DNA of 64,000 bases. Origin: [Clostridium] leptum DSM 753 (lineage in GTDB: Bacteria; Bacillota; Clostridia; Oscillospirales; Acutalibacteraceae). The notes beneath the pieces were generated by a model. That model did not search any database, had not been told where the DNA came from, and worked only from the letters and a program-made list of their open reading frames with translations. The translations under genes and the position numbers were made by a program. The DNA lies in assembly GCA_000154345.1 (NCBI GenBank), contig DS480343.1, positions 62,001-126,000 on the forward strand, given 5' to 3'. Within the stretch, counting starts at the first letter, position 1; each line of letters starts with the position of its first letter. Positions 50,375 through 59,654 of this stretch are shown in pieces.

Positions 50375-50607
50375 CTATACTCCTTCCGTCATACGCTTGG
50401 CTGCGGAGGCAAAAGGCTCAGCAAGCGCAGGCTTCCGCTGGCCCTTTGGCTTTCCTTGGTTAAAAGCTGGACTTACGACGGGGGCTGCCAACCTATAAAG
50501 ACAAAATTTAGGCGCCTGGTTTCTCAGAAAAAACGATAATTGTTCCGGTGGAAAAAGAGGGTTCGTTCCTTTAAAATAAAAAACGAGAAACGTTTTCCAA
50601 TAAAGAA

Positions 50608-50636
50608 TTGCATTTGGTTTCTGGGTTTTGTATAAT
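50608..50636 (+). promoter_or_regulatory. Promoter of the MATE transporter gene
   Basis: TTGCAT (50608-50613), 17 bases, TATAAT (50631-50636), 28 bases before the start codon. Confidence 0.75.
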
Positions 50637-50663
50637 TGAGAAGGACGATAGAGGGGTGCGGTT

Positions 50664-52037
50664 ATGACAAACGATATGACCCGGGGAAATCCCACCCGGC
50701 TGATTATTTCTTTTACGCTGCCGGTGTTGTTTGGAAACCTATGCCAGCAGCTTTATGGCATGGTAGACTCCATCATCGTGGGCCGTGCGATCAGCATGGA
50801 AGCGTTGGCTGCGGTGGGAGCGACCAGCGGAATTTCGTTTTTAGTGATTGGCTGTATCCAGGGCCTTACCGCCGGTTTTTCCGTCATCACCGCCCAGCGT
50901 TTCGGAGCCGGAGACTATGAAGGGGTAAAACGTTCCGTCGCGACCTCGGCGCTGCTGAGCCTTGCTGCCACGGTTCTGCTGACGGCGGCGGGAATTTTAA
51001 CCGCAAGGCCTCTGTTGGAGGTTATGAATACGCCGGCGGATATTATTGAAGATTCCTATGCTTATATTATCGTAATTTATTACGGCGTTGCGGCCACGGC
51101 CTTTTATAACCTGCTTTCCTGCATTATCCGCGCGCTGGGAGACAGTAAAACGCCGCTGATTTTTTTAGTATTCGCCTCTTTTTTAAATGTAGCGTTGGAT
51201 CTGCTGTTTATCATCACTTTTCATATGGGAGTGGGAGGCGCGGCCTGGGCCACGGTGCTGTCTCAAGGGGTTTCCGGACTTTTGTGCCTGGGCTACGCCT
51301 GGAGAAGATTTCCTCTCCTGCGCATGGAAAAGCGGCATTGGACCTTTGATTGGAGCTACGCTTGGAAGCACTTACGGCTTGCCCTTCCGATGGCAATGCA
51401 GTTTGTCATTACTGGGACCAGCGTTTTAGTAAACCAAGCGGTTTTGAACCTGTTCGGCTCCGCTGCTGTGGCGGCGTTTTCCGCCGCCTCTAAAATTCAT
51501 ATGCTGTCGGAGCAGGTGGCTGTCTCCTTTGGAACGGCGATGGCCACTTATGCGGGACAGAATTACGGAGCCGGTAAAGCCGGCAGAGTCCGAGAAGGCT
51601 TGCGGAAATGCGCTTTAGCCTGCGAGGCAATTACACTGGGAATTATGGTGATCATGACCGCGTTTGGCGGGGTGATGTCCTCCTGGTTCATCGACGGGTA
51701 TCATCCGGAGGTGATTCAGCAGGCGCATCTCTACCTGTTTATTTCCGCCCTGTTTTATCCCGCGCTAACGATGCTGTTCCTTTATCGGAATACCCTTTTG
51801 GGACTGGGAAACGGCGTTACCCCGATGCTGGCGGGAGTCTGCGAGCTGCTGTCGAGAATGATAGGCGCGCCTGTTCTGGGACATTTTTTCGGCTTCACCG
51901 GGCTTTGCTGGATCAATCCCATCGCTTGGGTCACTGCCTCAGGGCTTTTATTCCTCTCTTACCGTAAGACGATGCGGAACATACGGCCAGTGGATCCGAC
52001 AGTGGATGCTTCGGATCCGAATAAGATTATGAATTAA
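50664..52037 (+). CDS. MATE-family efflux transporter
   Basis: 457 residues with twelve membrane helices in two MatE halves: SFTLPVLFGNLCQQLYGMVD at the N-terminus, and LRLALPMAMQFVITGTSVLV opening the second half. Na+- or H+-driven export of drugs or metabolites; substrates cannot be predicted. Own promoter, with a GAGGGGTG ribosome site. The PfkB kinase gene starts 46 bases after the stop and may be co-transcribed. Confidence 0.93.
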   Translation: MTNDMTRGNPTRLIISFTLPVLFGNLCQQLYGMVDSIIVGRAISMEALAAVGATSGISFLVIGCIQGLTAGFSVITAQRFGAGDYEGVKRSVATSALLSLAATVLLTAAGILTARPLLEVMNTPADIIEDSYAYIIVIYYGVAATAFYNLLSCIIRALGDSKTPLIFLVFASFLNVALDLLFIITFHMGVGGAAWATVLSQGVSGLLCLGYAWRRFPLLRMEKRHWTFDWSYAWKHLRLALPMAMQFVITGTSVLVNQAVLNLFGSAAVAAFSAASKIHMLSEQVAVSFGTAMATYAGQNYGAGKAGRVREGLRKCALACEAITLGIMVIMTAFGGVMSSWFIDGYHPEVIQQAHLYLFISALFYPALTMLFLYRNTLLGLGNGVTPMLAGVCELLSRMIGAPVLGHFFGFTGLCWINPIAWVTASGLLFLSYRKTMRNIRPVDPTVDASDPNKIMN

Positions 52038-52083
52038 CAGGGAAAATCCTGTGGAGAACCGGACATCAAAAGGAGGAGTTCTG

Positions 52084-53085
52084 ATGAAAAAAGGAATCGC
52101 GGTAGCGGGCAGCTTGGTAGCGGATATCGTATATACGGTAGACCGCTACCCAGAGATTGGAGCTTTAACGAAAATCCAGGATCCAATCATTAACAATACC
52201 GGCGGCGCTGTCTGTAATACGGCAATGGTTTTAGCGAAGCTGGACTCTCAGCTTCCCATTACGGCCTTGGGAAAAGTGGGGAAGGATGAAGCTGCGGAGC
52301 GTATTTGGGAAGCTTTCCGCCATTATCCCAATATTGATGTTTCCCAAATAGGCGCCGAGGGCAGCACCTCTTTCACACTGGTCATTGTGGACAGCGCCAG
52401 CAAGCAGCGGTCCTTTTTTGCTTATTGGGGCGCTAACGAGGTTTTCTGCGAGGATGATATCGACTGGGATAAATTTGACGCGAAGATTTTCCATATCGGC
52501 TATATCCTATCCTTAAACGCTTTGGATGAACCTGACAACCAATACGGTACTAAAATGGCCAGGCTCCTGGCCCACGCCAAAGAGCATGGCCTGGAGACCA
52601 GCGTGGATGTGGTCAGCGAAATGAGCGACCGCTTTCAAAAAATTGTGCCGCCGTCGCTAAAATACACGGATTATTGTATTATCAATGAAATTGAGGCCCA
52701 ATGCACCACCGGGATTTCCCTGCGGGAGAATGGAGAGCTCCAGAGACAAAATATGAAAAAAGCGCTGGAGAAAATGAACGAAATGGGCGTGGCCAAATGG
52801 GCGGTCATCCATTGTCCGGAGTGCGGCTTTGGATTGGACTGCCGGACCGGAGAATATGTGGAGGTGCCCAGCCTGAAGCTTCCCAAGGGATTTATTAAAA
52901 ATACCACAGGAGCGGGAGACGCCTACTGTGCTGGAGTGCTTTACGGCGCCCATGAGGACAGAAGCCTGGAGGATTCCATGAAGCTGGCGACTGCCAGCGC
53001 GGCGTTTTCTTTGTCTGACAACGGCGCCGCGGATGGCTTGAAGCCGGAGGCCGAGGTTATAAAATTTTATCAGGAAATGTGCTGA
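52084..53085 (+). CDS. PfkB-family carbohydrate kinase
   Basis: 333 residues from the ATG at 52084 (AGGAGG seven bases upstream). N-terminal VAGSLVADIVYTVDRYPEIG, IINNTGGAVCNTAMVLAKL in place of the GGKG ribokinase motif, and NTTGAGDAYCAGVLYGA with the catalytic Asp (about 279). The atypical substrate motif suggests a sugar other than ribose. Two Cys pairs (HCPECGFGLDC) lie near 250. Follows the MATE gene and ends in a strong terminator. Confidence 0.87.
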   Translation: MKKGIAVAGSLVADIVYTVDRYPEIGALTKIQDPIINNTGGAVCNTAMVLAKLDSQLPITALGKVGKDEAAERIWEAFRHYPNIDVSQIGAEGSTSFTLVIVDSASKQRSFFAYWGANEVFCEDDIDWDKFDAKIFHIGYILSLNALDEPDNQYGTKMARLLAHAKEHGLETSVDVVSEMSDRFQKIVPPSLKYTDYCIINEIEAQCTTGISLRENGELQRQNMKKALEKMNEMGVAKWAVIHCPECGFGLDCRTGEYVEVPSLKLPKGFIKNTTGAGDAYCAGVLYGAHEDRSLEDSMKLATASAAFSLSDNGAADGLKPEAEVIKFYQEMC

Positions 53086-53090
53086 CAGGA

Positions 53091-53123
53091 AAAACGTTCC
53101 GCCGGGAAGGCGGAACGTTTTTT
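53091..53123 (+). terminator. Intrinsic terminator after the PfkB kinase
   Basis: AAAACGTTCCGCC (53091-53103) pairs with GGCGGAACGTTTT (53109-53121), continuing into TT. The remainder up to 53423 has no visible gene and must hold the sigma-factor promoter. Confidence 0.9.
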
Positions 53124-53423
53124 GCTTCGGGAAAGGCCGCCGGCAGAATGAGAAATAACCTTCTGGGAGGATTTCTGCCAATGGCCGTGAGCCTTACCGG
53201 CCGCCGATCCGATACCGGCGGGTTCAAAGCATCCAGACCGTGCGGAACGAGGCCGCATACGGGCGAACAAGCTTTGAAACATCGCTTTCGCGTGTTTTTT
53301 GACATACCGGAGCTTTCGAAGAGCCGATTAGAAAAATAAAAGTGAAGGAAATATAAGAATATTGGAAAAGCGCGCAACCTTTTCAGAGGCTTCTTAGTGT
53401 TCTATATGAAAGGAGGGATTGCT

Positions 53424-53909
53424 GTGGGCAACGAATCGCTGCGTACGAACGATTCTGTTGATGAAATTTTGGATACCTATGGAAGAATGGTCTACCGCCT
53501 GGCCTATGCCCGGACCAAAAACCGGTATGACGCTGATGATGTCATGCAGGAGGTGTTTTTGCGCTATATCCGTTCCGGCAAAGAGTTTGCCGATGAGGAG
53601 CACCGCCGGGCGTGGCTGATCAGGGCCACCATTAACTGCAGTAAAACGCTGCTGTCATCCGCGTGGTTCCGGAAAACTTCCCCGCTGGAGGATACTCTGA
53701 CTACGGAACTGGAGGAAAAAAGCGAGGTTTATTACGCGGTAATGGATTTGCCGGTAAAATACCGCACAGTGATCCACCTGTATTATTACGAGGATTTGTC
53801 CGTGTCTCAGATCAGCGGCTTGCTGAAGACTAAGGAGACCACAGTGAAGTCCCAGCTTCACCGGGCAAGAAGCCTTTTGAAAGAGACTTTGAAAGGAGAG
53901 CTTTTCTGA
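53424..53909 (+). CDS. RNA polymerase sigma-70 factor, ECF type
   Basis: 161 residues from the GTG at 53424, with AAAGGAGGG six bases before it. Sigma-2 region at about 15-80 (DADDVMQEVFLRYI at 37-50) and sigma-4 region at about 108-155 (DLPVKYRTVIHLYYYEDLSV, LKTKETTVKSQLHRAR). No separate small anti-sigma gene follows; instead the stop overlaps the start of the membrane beta-propeller gene by one base, so that protein is the natural candidate for sensor/anti-sigma. Confidence 0.9.
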   Translation: MGNESLRTNDSVDEILDTYGRMVYRLAYARTKNRYDADDVMQEVFLRYIRSGKEFADEEHRRAWLIRATINCSKTLLSSAWFRKTSPLEDTLTTELEEKSEVYYAVMDLPVKYRTVIHLYYYEDLSVSQISGLLKTKETTVKSQLHRARSLLKETLKGELF

Positions 53910-55996
53910 TGTTTGAAAAGAAATACAAGGCCGATAACGAAAGAATCGAGCCCACCCGAGAAAGCTTACTCTCCCTGAGCTATAAAATGAAACGGGAACA
54001 GGCTAAAAAGAAAGACAAGAAAAAAGCGGTGAGATGGATTCGTCCCGCGGCGGCGGTGGCGGCGGCTTTGGTCGTGCTGCTGGGGTGCTTTCAGATTTTT
54101 CGCTCCCTTACGCCCCGCGATGGCCAGATCCCCATGGCTGGCGCGGGCGCGACGGGAGAAGCCGAGGTTTCCCAGCAGCAGGCCCAGAGCCCTGAGGATT
54201 ACAGCCGGGTTTACGCCCAGATCAAGGAGCTGAAGGAAAAGGAACGGGAAAACGGCGGAGACAGCGATATGGGAATTTATACTCCCGCCCTCGGCATGGA
54301 TGGAATTCCAGAGGCGGAGGAGGAGAACGCTGTAAATACAGCGGGAGGCGGATCTCCATACGACGATAGTTCAGCGGAAAAGGACTACTCCGACACCAAC
54401 AACCAGGTAGAGGGAGTACAGGAAGCGGATATCATCAAAACCGACGGGGAGTATATCTACGCCGCAGTGGATGGAGATGTGTATCTGCTGAGGGAAAACG
54501 GCGGCAATCCGGAAATCCTTTCCAAGATCGAGAAAATTGACACCGTTTCTGAAGAGGGAGAGAATATCTGCGGAATCAGCGAACACATCAATGAGATCTA
54601 TATTGCCGGAGACCGCATGGTATTGATAAAATATGTTGCGGATTACGACGCTTACTACGACACGATGGAGGACGCGGCGGAAACGGACGCAGCTCCAGCA
54701 AATGGCTGTGTAATATATGGCCCTCCGGCGGGACTGGCAAAATATACCGCGGCCGTTTATGATATCACCGACCGGTCCCATCCGGTTTTGCTCAACGAGC
54801 TGGGGCAAAGCGGCACCCTGATATCTTCCCGTATGGTGGGCGATATTCTGTATCTGCTCTATAGCTACTATGTCCCCGGCGAAATCGATGAAGCGGATCC
54901 GTCAACCTATGTGCCGGCCCTGTATCTTGGAGACGCCAAGACAGATGTAGCAGCCGGCGACATTATGCTGTTGGGTGAGCCGGGCGCGGCCCAATATCTC
55001 ACCGTCAGCAGTATCGACGTCGGCAGTCCCGCTGCGTTTTTGGATACCCAGTCGATTCTGGGATGCGGCAGCGATATTTACTGCAATTCCGAAACCTTGG
55101 TGGTGGCGCTGGTCACTGGGGAAGAAGCAAACAATGTCTATAAGGACAAAACGGATTTGTATCGGTTTTCCCTAAAGGATGGCGCTGTTACCATGGAAAG
55201 CCAGGGCTCGGTGCCCGGATATGTGCTGAATCAGTTCAGCATGGACGAGTACAACGGCTATTTCCGTATCGTAACTACTGAAAATGTAACTCACTATTTT
55301 AACGAGGGCGGCATAGCCTCTGCGGAACAGGAAAAAACCAGGAACCATCTGTTTGTGCTGGATGAATCGATGAATATCGTAGGCAGTATAGAGGATCTGG
55401 CCCGGGGCGAGTCTATTTACTCCGCCAGATTTATGGGAGATACCGGCTATTTTGTCACCTACCGGCAGGTTGACCCGCTGTTCACCGTCGATTTGTCCAC
55501 TCCCTCGGAGCCGAAGATTTTAAGCGAGCTGAAGGTGCCTGGCTTTTCCAATTATCTCCACCCATTTGGCGACGGATTGCTGCTGGGCTTTGGACAAAAT
55601 TCAGATGAGGAAAGCGGGGAGATTCAGGGCCTCAAGCTTTCTATGTTTGATACCTCCGACCCGGCCGCGGTCGCAGAAAAGCATTCCGAGCTGCTGGGAG
55701 AGAAATATATGTGGAGCAATGCCATTGGCAACCATAAGGCTATCCTGGTGGATTCGGAAAAAAATCTCATCGGGTTTCCGGCGGAAAATGAGTATATGCT
55801 TTATTCCTATTCCCCGGAATCAGGCTTTCAAAAAATTGCTCAGTTAACGCTGGAGGCCGACGGCCCCGGCGATATGGATTACGACCTGCGAGGCTTCTAC
55901 GTAGATGATGTGTTTTATTTATACAGCCCCAGCGGTTTAGCGGCCTTTTCTATGGAAGATTTCTCCCGGATTTCAACTCTGCTGTGGGAGGAATAA
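53909..55996 (+). CDS. Membrane-anchored beta-propeller protein, possible anti-sigma sensor
   Basis: 695 residues. Cytoplasmic basic segment 1-45, single membrane helix 46-64, Gln/Glu-rich linker, then a large extracellular domain from about 165 beginning with NNQVEGVQEADIIKTDGEYI, the signature of the PF09826-type beta-propeller; blades recur as alternating strands to the C-terminus (DIGVDDVF-type strand turns, SPSGLAAFSMEDF). Topology (short inside, large outside) and a one-base overlap with the sigma-factor gene suggest that the inner segment holds the sigma factor while the propeller senses an outside signal. Classical anti-sigma zinc motifs are absent. Confidence 0.8.
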   Translation: MFEKKYKADNERIEPTRESLLSLSYKMKREQAKKKDKKKAVRWIRPAAAVAAALVVLLGCFQIFRSLTPRDGQIPMAGAGATGEAEVSQQQAQSPEDYSRVYAQIKELKEKERENGGDSDMGIYTPALGMDGIPEAEEENAVNTAGGGSPYDDSSAEKDYSDTNNQVEGVQEADIIKTDGEYIYAAVDGDVYLLRENGGNPEILSKIEKIDTVSEEGENICGISEHINEIYIAGDRMVLIKYVADYDAYYDTMEDAAETDAAPANGCVIYGPPAGLAKYTAAVYDITDRSHPVLLNELGQSGTLISSRMVGDILYLLYSYYVPGEIDEADPSTYVPALYLGDAKTDVAAGDIMLLGEPGAAQYLTVSSIDVGSPAAFLDTQSILGCGSDIYCNSETLVVALVTGEEANNVYKDKTDLYRFSLKDGAVTMESQGSVPGYVLNQFSMDEYNGYFRIVTTENVTHYFNEGGIASAEQEKTRNHLFVLDESMNIVGSIEDLARGESIYSARFMGDTGYFVTYRQVDPLFTVDLSTPSEPKILSELKVPGFSNYLHPFGDGLLLGFGQNSDEESGEIQGLKLSMFDTSDPAAVAEKHSELLGEKYMWSNAIGNHKAILVDSEKNLIGFPAENEYMLYSYSPESGFQKIAQLTLEADGPGDMDYDLRGFYVDDVFYLYSPSGLAAFSMEDFSRISTLLWEE

Positions 55997-56008
55997 GAGA
56001 AGGTTATT

Positions 56009-56062
56009 CCAGGCAGGCGCGGTCAGCCGGCACCGAAGTGCGGACCGCCGGCTGACGCCTGG
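56009..56062. terminator. Stem-loop after the beta-propeller gene
   Basis: GTCAGCCGGC (56022-56031) pairs with GCCGGCTGAC (56047-56056), extended by CCAGGC (56009-56014) with GCCTGG (56057-56062) across an internal loop. No U-tract. Confidence 0.55.
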
Positions 56063-56254
56063 GCTGGAGCGGGAAGCCTTACCCTCAACCCCTGAATGGC
56101 GGGAAGCGGCAGAAGTGAAAAGAGGAGCCCCGCGCTTTAGACGATGAGGCGCTAAGCGGGCCCCAGGGCTCAAAAAAGCAGTTGTCTGCCGATCCGCCGC
56201 AAAAAACGGAAGCCGGTAAATCGCAAGGCTGTTTTTCTACGAGGAGTGAAAACA

Positions 56255-56710
56255 ATGCGTATAAAAGGTAAGCTTATTTTTACATGGATTTGTCTGCTTT
56301 TTGCGCTGGCCCCTTCCAGCTGTGCCGCCCCCCGCCCCCTGGGCCTCCCTTTCTCCGTTTCTCAGGTTGAGAAAATAGAGCTTTACCGTTTTGTGATACC
56401 GGCGCAGGCTCGGAAAAAAACTATTTCGGAGGCCGGAGGGATTCAATGGATTTACGGTGTCCTGGCGGAAGCGGAGGCGGCGGACAATACCTTGGAGCCG
56501 GAATCAGGCGCGCAGGTTACCAGTTTCCGGTTTTGTCTTAGCGGAGGCTCGTCATTTGAGATGGCTTATATCTCTCACGAAGGGAAAACCGGGGAACTAA
56601 AGGGAAAAAATATCAATTATCAAACGAAGGAGGACGTAAGCCGTCTATGGGATGGCTTCAGCGACGAAGAGGAAACGCCTGCTTCGGTATCGGAACTGCC
56701 AGCCATATAA
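56255..56710 (+). CDS. Small exported protein of unknown function
   Basis: 151 residues from the ATG at 56255 with GAGGAG nine bases upstream. Hydrophobic leader with a possible lipobox (APSSC, Cys23). The body is a small alpha/beta domain (VEKIELYRFVIPAQARKKTI, VTSFRFCLSGGSSFEMAYI). No family recognised. Sits 258 bases after the beta-propeller gene and before another exported unknown, so it may be part of the sigma-factor regulon; inferred from position only. Confidence 0.6.
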   Translation: MRIKGKLIFTWICLLFALAPSSCAAPRPLGLPFSVSQVEKIELYRFVIPAQARKKTISEAGGIQWIYGVLAEAEAADNTLEPESGAQVTSFRFCLSGGSSFEMAYISHEGKTGELKGKNINYQTKEDVSRLWDGFSDEEETPASVSELPAI

Positions 56711-56992
56711 ATTATCCCTGAAGCTCCGCCGCTTCTCCCAGTTCACTTTCCGGGCCCGGATTTATTATGGCAGCTTGCTGTTTTTCCATTTGTGCCGCGT
56801 CCGCTCCGACTCGCGATGGGACTCTTGGATGACAGAGTTGAAAAGAAAGTGGCGGCCTGCATTTTGGTTCGCGGCAGTAAGCGCGTTAAATTGAGAGCGG
56901 AAGGCGAAACGGCGGCTGCGCCATTTTGAAAGTGTGAAGGTAGTATGCTGGCGGACATTTGCGCATGAATGTAATCATTCGGAGGGATTGTT

Positions 56993-58111
56993 ATGAAAAG
57001 AAGAAAGCTTTTGTCCCTTTTTTCCGTACTGGCCTTTGTTCTCTCAGTCCAATTCAGCGTGCTTGGGGTGTCTGGCCCGGGGGCGGAGGACGCGCCGGCA
57101 GATATGAGCGGCACAGCCCTTAACGCCCAGGAAAGGGAGGCTTTCCACAGAAACGTTGCGGACGACGAGGCTTTTATCCATTTGGTGACGACGGCGGCGG
57201 AGCATAAGGGAAGGGACGTTTCCCTGGAAGGGGTGCATCCTGATAAGTGCCTTAAGCTTTACGGGCTGAAAAGATCGGAACAGAGCCTGATCGAGTCCCT
57301 GTGCGGCGTTTACGGGGAAACAGGAAAGATAGAAAGCTTGTTCAGCGATGATTACGGCGTACTGGTTCTTTATGTCAATGAAAATGATGAGTATGTGGAC
57401 TCCTTCGTGTTTACCAGAAAGGAGAATCTGCCAGGCGCCCAGGATAAAAACGGCTGGGTTCCTCTCGGCTCAGGCAGCTTGACAACGGACGAGAATTTTC
57501 TGGCTCAGTACTCAAAAGATGGCGATCTGAGCAAATATATAACGGGCTTAGGTCTGAAAAATACCAGCCGGCTGATCCTCACCACCGCGATACCGTATCT
57601 GCCGACCTGTATCTATTTTGTGCAGGAAAACGAAGAATTCCTGCTGCCTCTGGAAGACGGCCGCGCCGGCATTCAAGGGCTGCAGGTCTATCGGGTGAGC
57701 GATATCGTCGAAACCTTTTTAATGCCTATTTTGGAGTTTCAAATAGAGCAGGCAGAAGAATATAGAAAGATGAATCCAGATTCAGAATATTTGCCGGCAG
57801 GTGCGCCACAATTTCCTGATAATTTACCCATGCAGGCTGCTGTGGATTTAAACACTTACTTTGCGGCCGGGCAGACGGAGCGCCATACGGCGGAAAAGTC
57901 AGGCGGCCCCCGGGCCTTGCCATCGGGTCATGACGATGCCGGTGAAGCGGGGGATCTGGGCAGGACAGCAGAGACTGCCGCAGTGGCCACGCCAAAACTG
58001 AAAACGGATGATATTTCGTGGATACCGGTCACAATTGCTTGCGCGGCTGTTCTGCTGACTGTGGGAGGAATTGGATATAGAGTGTGGAGAATCAAGAGGC
58101 GCAGAGGTTAA
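56993..58111 (+). CDS. Exported membrane protein of unknown function
   Basis: 372 residues. N-terminal signal peptide (about 1-27), an extracellular region of about 310 residues, and a C-terminal anchor helix WIPVTIACAAVLLTVGGIGY followed by a basic tail. The outer part contains mixed alpha/beta stretches (DYGVLVLYVNENDEYVDSFV, LILTTAIPYLPTCIYFV) and a low-complexity juxtamembrane linker. No family recognised. Start has CGGAGGG. Followed by an intrinsic terminator. Confidence 0.7.
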   Translation: MKRRKLLSLFSVLAFVLSVQFSVLGVSGPGAEDAPADMSGTALNAQEREAFHRNVADDEAFIHLVTTAAEHKGRDVSLEGVHPDKCLKLYGLKRSEQSLIESLCGVYGETGKIESLFSDDYGVLVLYVNENDEYVDSFVFTRKENLPGAQDKNGWVPLGSGSLTTDENFLAQYSKDGDLSKYITGLGLKNTSRLILTTAIPYLPTCIYFVQENEEFLLPLEDGRAGIQGLQVYRVSDIVETFLMPILEFQIEQAEEYRKMNPDSEYLPAGAPQFPDNLPMQAAVDLNTYFAAGQTERHTAEKSGGPRALPSGHDDAGEAGDLGRTAETAAVATPKLKTDDISWIPVTIACAAVLLTVGGIGYRVWRIKRRRG

Positions 58112-58238
58112 AGCACGGTAAAAAGGAACGGAGCGGCTTAAAGCTCCGGCGGTAAAATCCTGGAAGCCATAATTGTCTGAAAAATCTTGGAAGCATACTG
58201 CTGGTAAGAATCATAAAAAGCACCTGATTTGATACCTT

Positions 58239-58284
58239 AGCGCCGCAGACTGCCCTGTGGTTCGTAAACGGGCGGCGCTTTTTC
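58239..58284 (+). terminator. Intrinsic terminator after the 56993-58111 gene
   Basis: AGCGCCGC (58239-58246) pairs with GCGGCGCT (58272-58279), followed by TTTT. A second, U-less 11-bp hairpin lies at 58323-58352 (CGGGGCGCTGC with GCAGCGCCCCG). Confidence 0.65.
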
Positions 58285-58430
58285 GGTGGAGTTTCCGCCG
58301 GCGTCTGGAAGGAAGGCTTTTGCGGGGCGCTGCTTGTAAAGGCAGCGCCCCGGCTGCTCCGCGGGAAGTTGAAAATTTCAGACAGCTTTCCGGGCTTTAC
58401 TTTTGCGCGCCGGAGAAAATATGGCGATAA

Positions 58431-58459
58431 TTGCTTTTTCAATTCAATAGTGGTACAAT
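58431..58459 (+). promoter_or_regulatory. Promoter of the AraC-type regulator gene
   Basis: TTGCTT (58431-58436), 17 bases, TACAAT (58454-58459), 19 bases before the start codon at 58479. Confidence 0.65.
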
Positions 58460-58478
58460 TCGGTTAGGAGGAATCACT

Positions 58479-59351
58479 ATGCCGAATCAAAATGACAACC
58501 GAACGGTACCCGGATTTACAGTATATCATGATCTCAACAGCCCTACGGGGGAGAGCTATCACTGCCATGAGTACCATGAGGTGATTTTTTTCCTTTCCGG
58601 AGAGGGCCGTTATGTGGTGGAAGGCAAGACCTACCGCCTTCAGCCCGGAGACCTTCTGGTCATCAGCGACCGGGAGATCCACCGGGATAGTGAAAAAAGC
58701 GGGAAGCGCCGCGACCGGTATATTGCCTATATTGACAGCGCTTTTCTCGAGGAAGCAAAAAAAGCCGATCGCAACGGGGAGGATTTATCACGGTGCTTTG
58801 ATGTGCTGTCCGGCAGGAGGTACCATCTTCTGCGGCTGGGGGCTCAGGAAAGAAAACGGGCGGCGGCGATTTTTGCGGCCCTTGCTGAAGCAAACCCTCA
58901 GGGCTACGGCGCGGACCTGCTGAAGAAATGCTATATGATCGAGCTCCTTGTTATGCTGAATCGGGCTTGCTTTTCTGAGGATGAACCTGAGGAGGCTTTG
59001 TGCAATCCAAAAATCCAGTGCATCGTTGAGTTTATCAATACACATTTAGACGGGGATCTCAACCTGGAGCTTCTTTCCGCGCGGTTTGGCTTAAGTAAAT
59101 ACCATATGACCCGGGAATTTAAACGCTGTCTCGGACTGAGCCTGCATCAATATGTCTTAAAAAAGAGGCTTTTAGAAGCCCGTGCGGCGCTGCGGCAGGG
59201 ACAGACAGCGGCCCAGGCGTTTGCCTTGAGCGGCTTTTCCGATTATTCCCATTTCTCCAGGGCCTTCCGGGAGACCTTTGGGATGTCTCCGCGGGAGTAC
59301 CGTATGAAGGTAAAGGAAGGCTCGTTTTCGATGAAGGTGCTTTTTGAGTAA
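58479..59351 (+). CDS. AraC-family transcriptional regulator with cupin sensor
   Basis: 290 residues from the ATG at 58479, preceded by TAGGAGG. N-terminal cupin (about 26-75: YHCHEYHEVIFFLSGEGRY, RLQPGDLLVIS) and C-terminal tandem helix-turn-helix (about 190-285: LELLSARFGLSKYHMTREF, FALSGFSDYSHFSRAFRETF). Monocistronic with its own promoter and terminator; neighbouring targets are not evident, though the HAD phosphatase and cobalamin locus lie next to it. Confidence 0.9.
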   Translation: MPNQNDNRTVPGFTVYHDLNSPTGESYHCHEYHEVIFFLSGEGRYVVEGKTYRLQPGDLLVISDREIHRDSEKSGKRRDRYIAYIDSAFLEEAKKADRNGEDLSRCFDVLSGRRYHLLRLGAQERKRAAAIFAALAEANPQGYGADLLKKCYMIELLVMLNRACFSEDEPEEALCNPKIQCIVEFINTHLDGDLNLELLSARFGLSKYHMTREFKRCLGLSLHQYVLKKRLLEARAALRQGQTAAQAFALSGFSDYSHFSRAFRETFGMSPREYRMKVKEGSFSMKVLFE

Positions 59352-59379
59352 CCGTTTGACGAATTACCTTCCGAAAGGC

Positions 59380-59416
59380 AAGAACCCCCGTTCCTCTTAT
59401 GTGAACGGGGGTTCTT
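59380..59416. terminator. Stem-loop between converging regulator and HAD genes
   Basis: AAGAACCCCCGTTC (59380-59393) pairs perfectly with GAACGGGGGTTCTT (59403-59416). It serves the AraC gene and possibly the converging HAD gene. No gene lies in the rest of 59352-59654. Confidence 0.8.
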
Positions 59417-59654
59417 ATTCAGAAAGAACGAAGCCTCAAGCCTTTCAGCTAATATCCCTCTTCGAAGGCCAATGCCGCATTTGCCCTGTCCAGAGCTTTT
59501 GCGAGCTGCCAGTTCACTGGCGGTTTTGATTGCGGACGAAAACGGAGTCCTAAGAGGCTGAAAACCGGCACGGGTTTTGAGGCGGCGCAAAAAAGAAAGC
59601 TGGGTCCAGAAAAGCGCAAGGCTTTTCGAAAAGAGGGCGGCGCCGCGAAAACGC

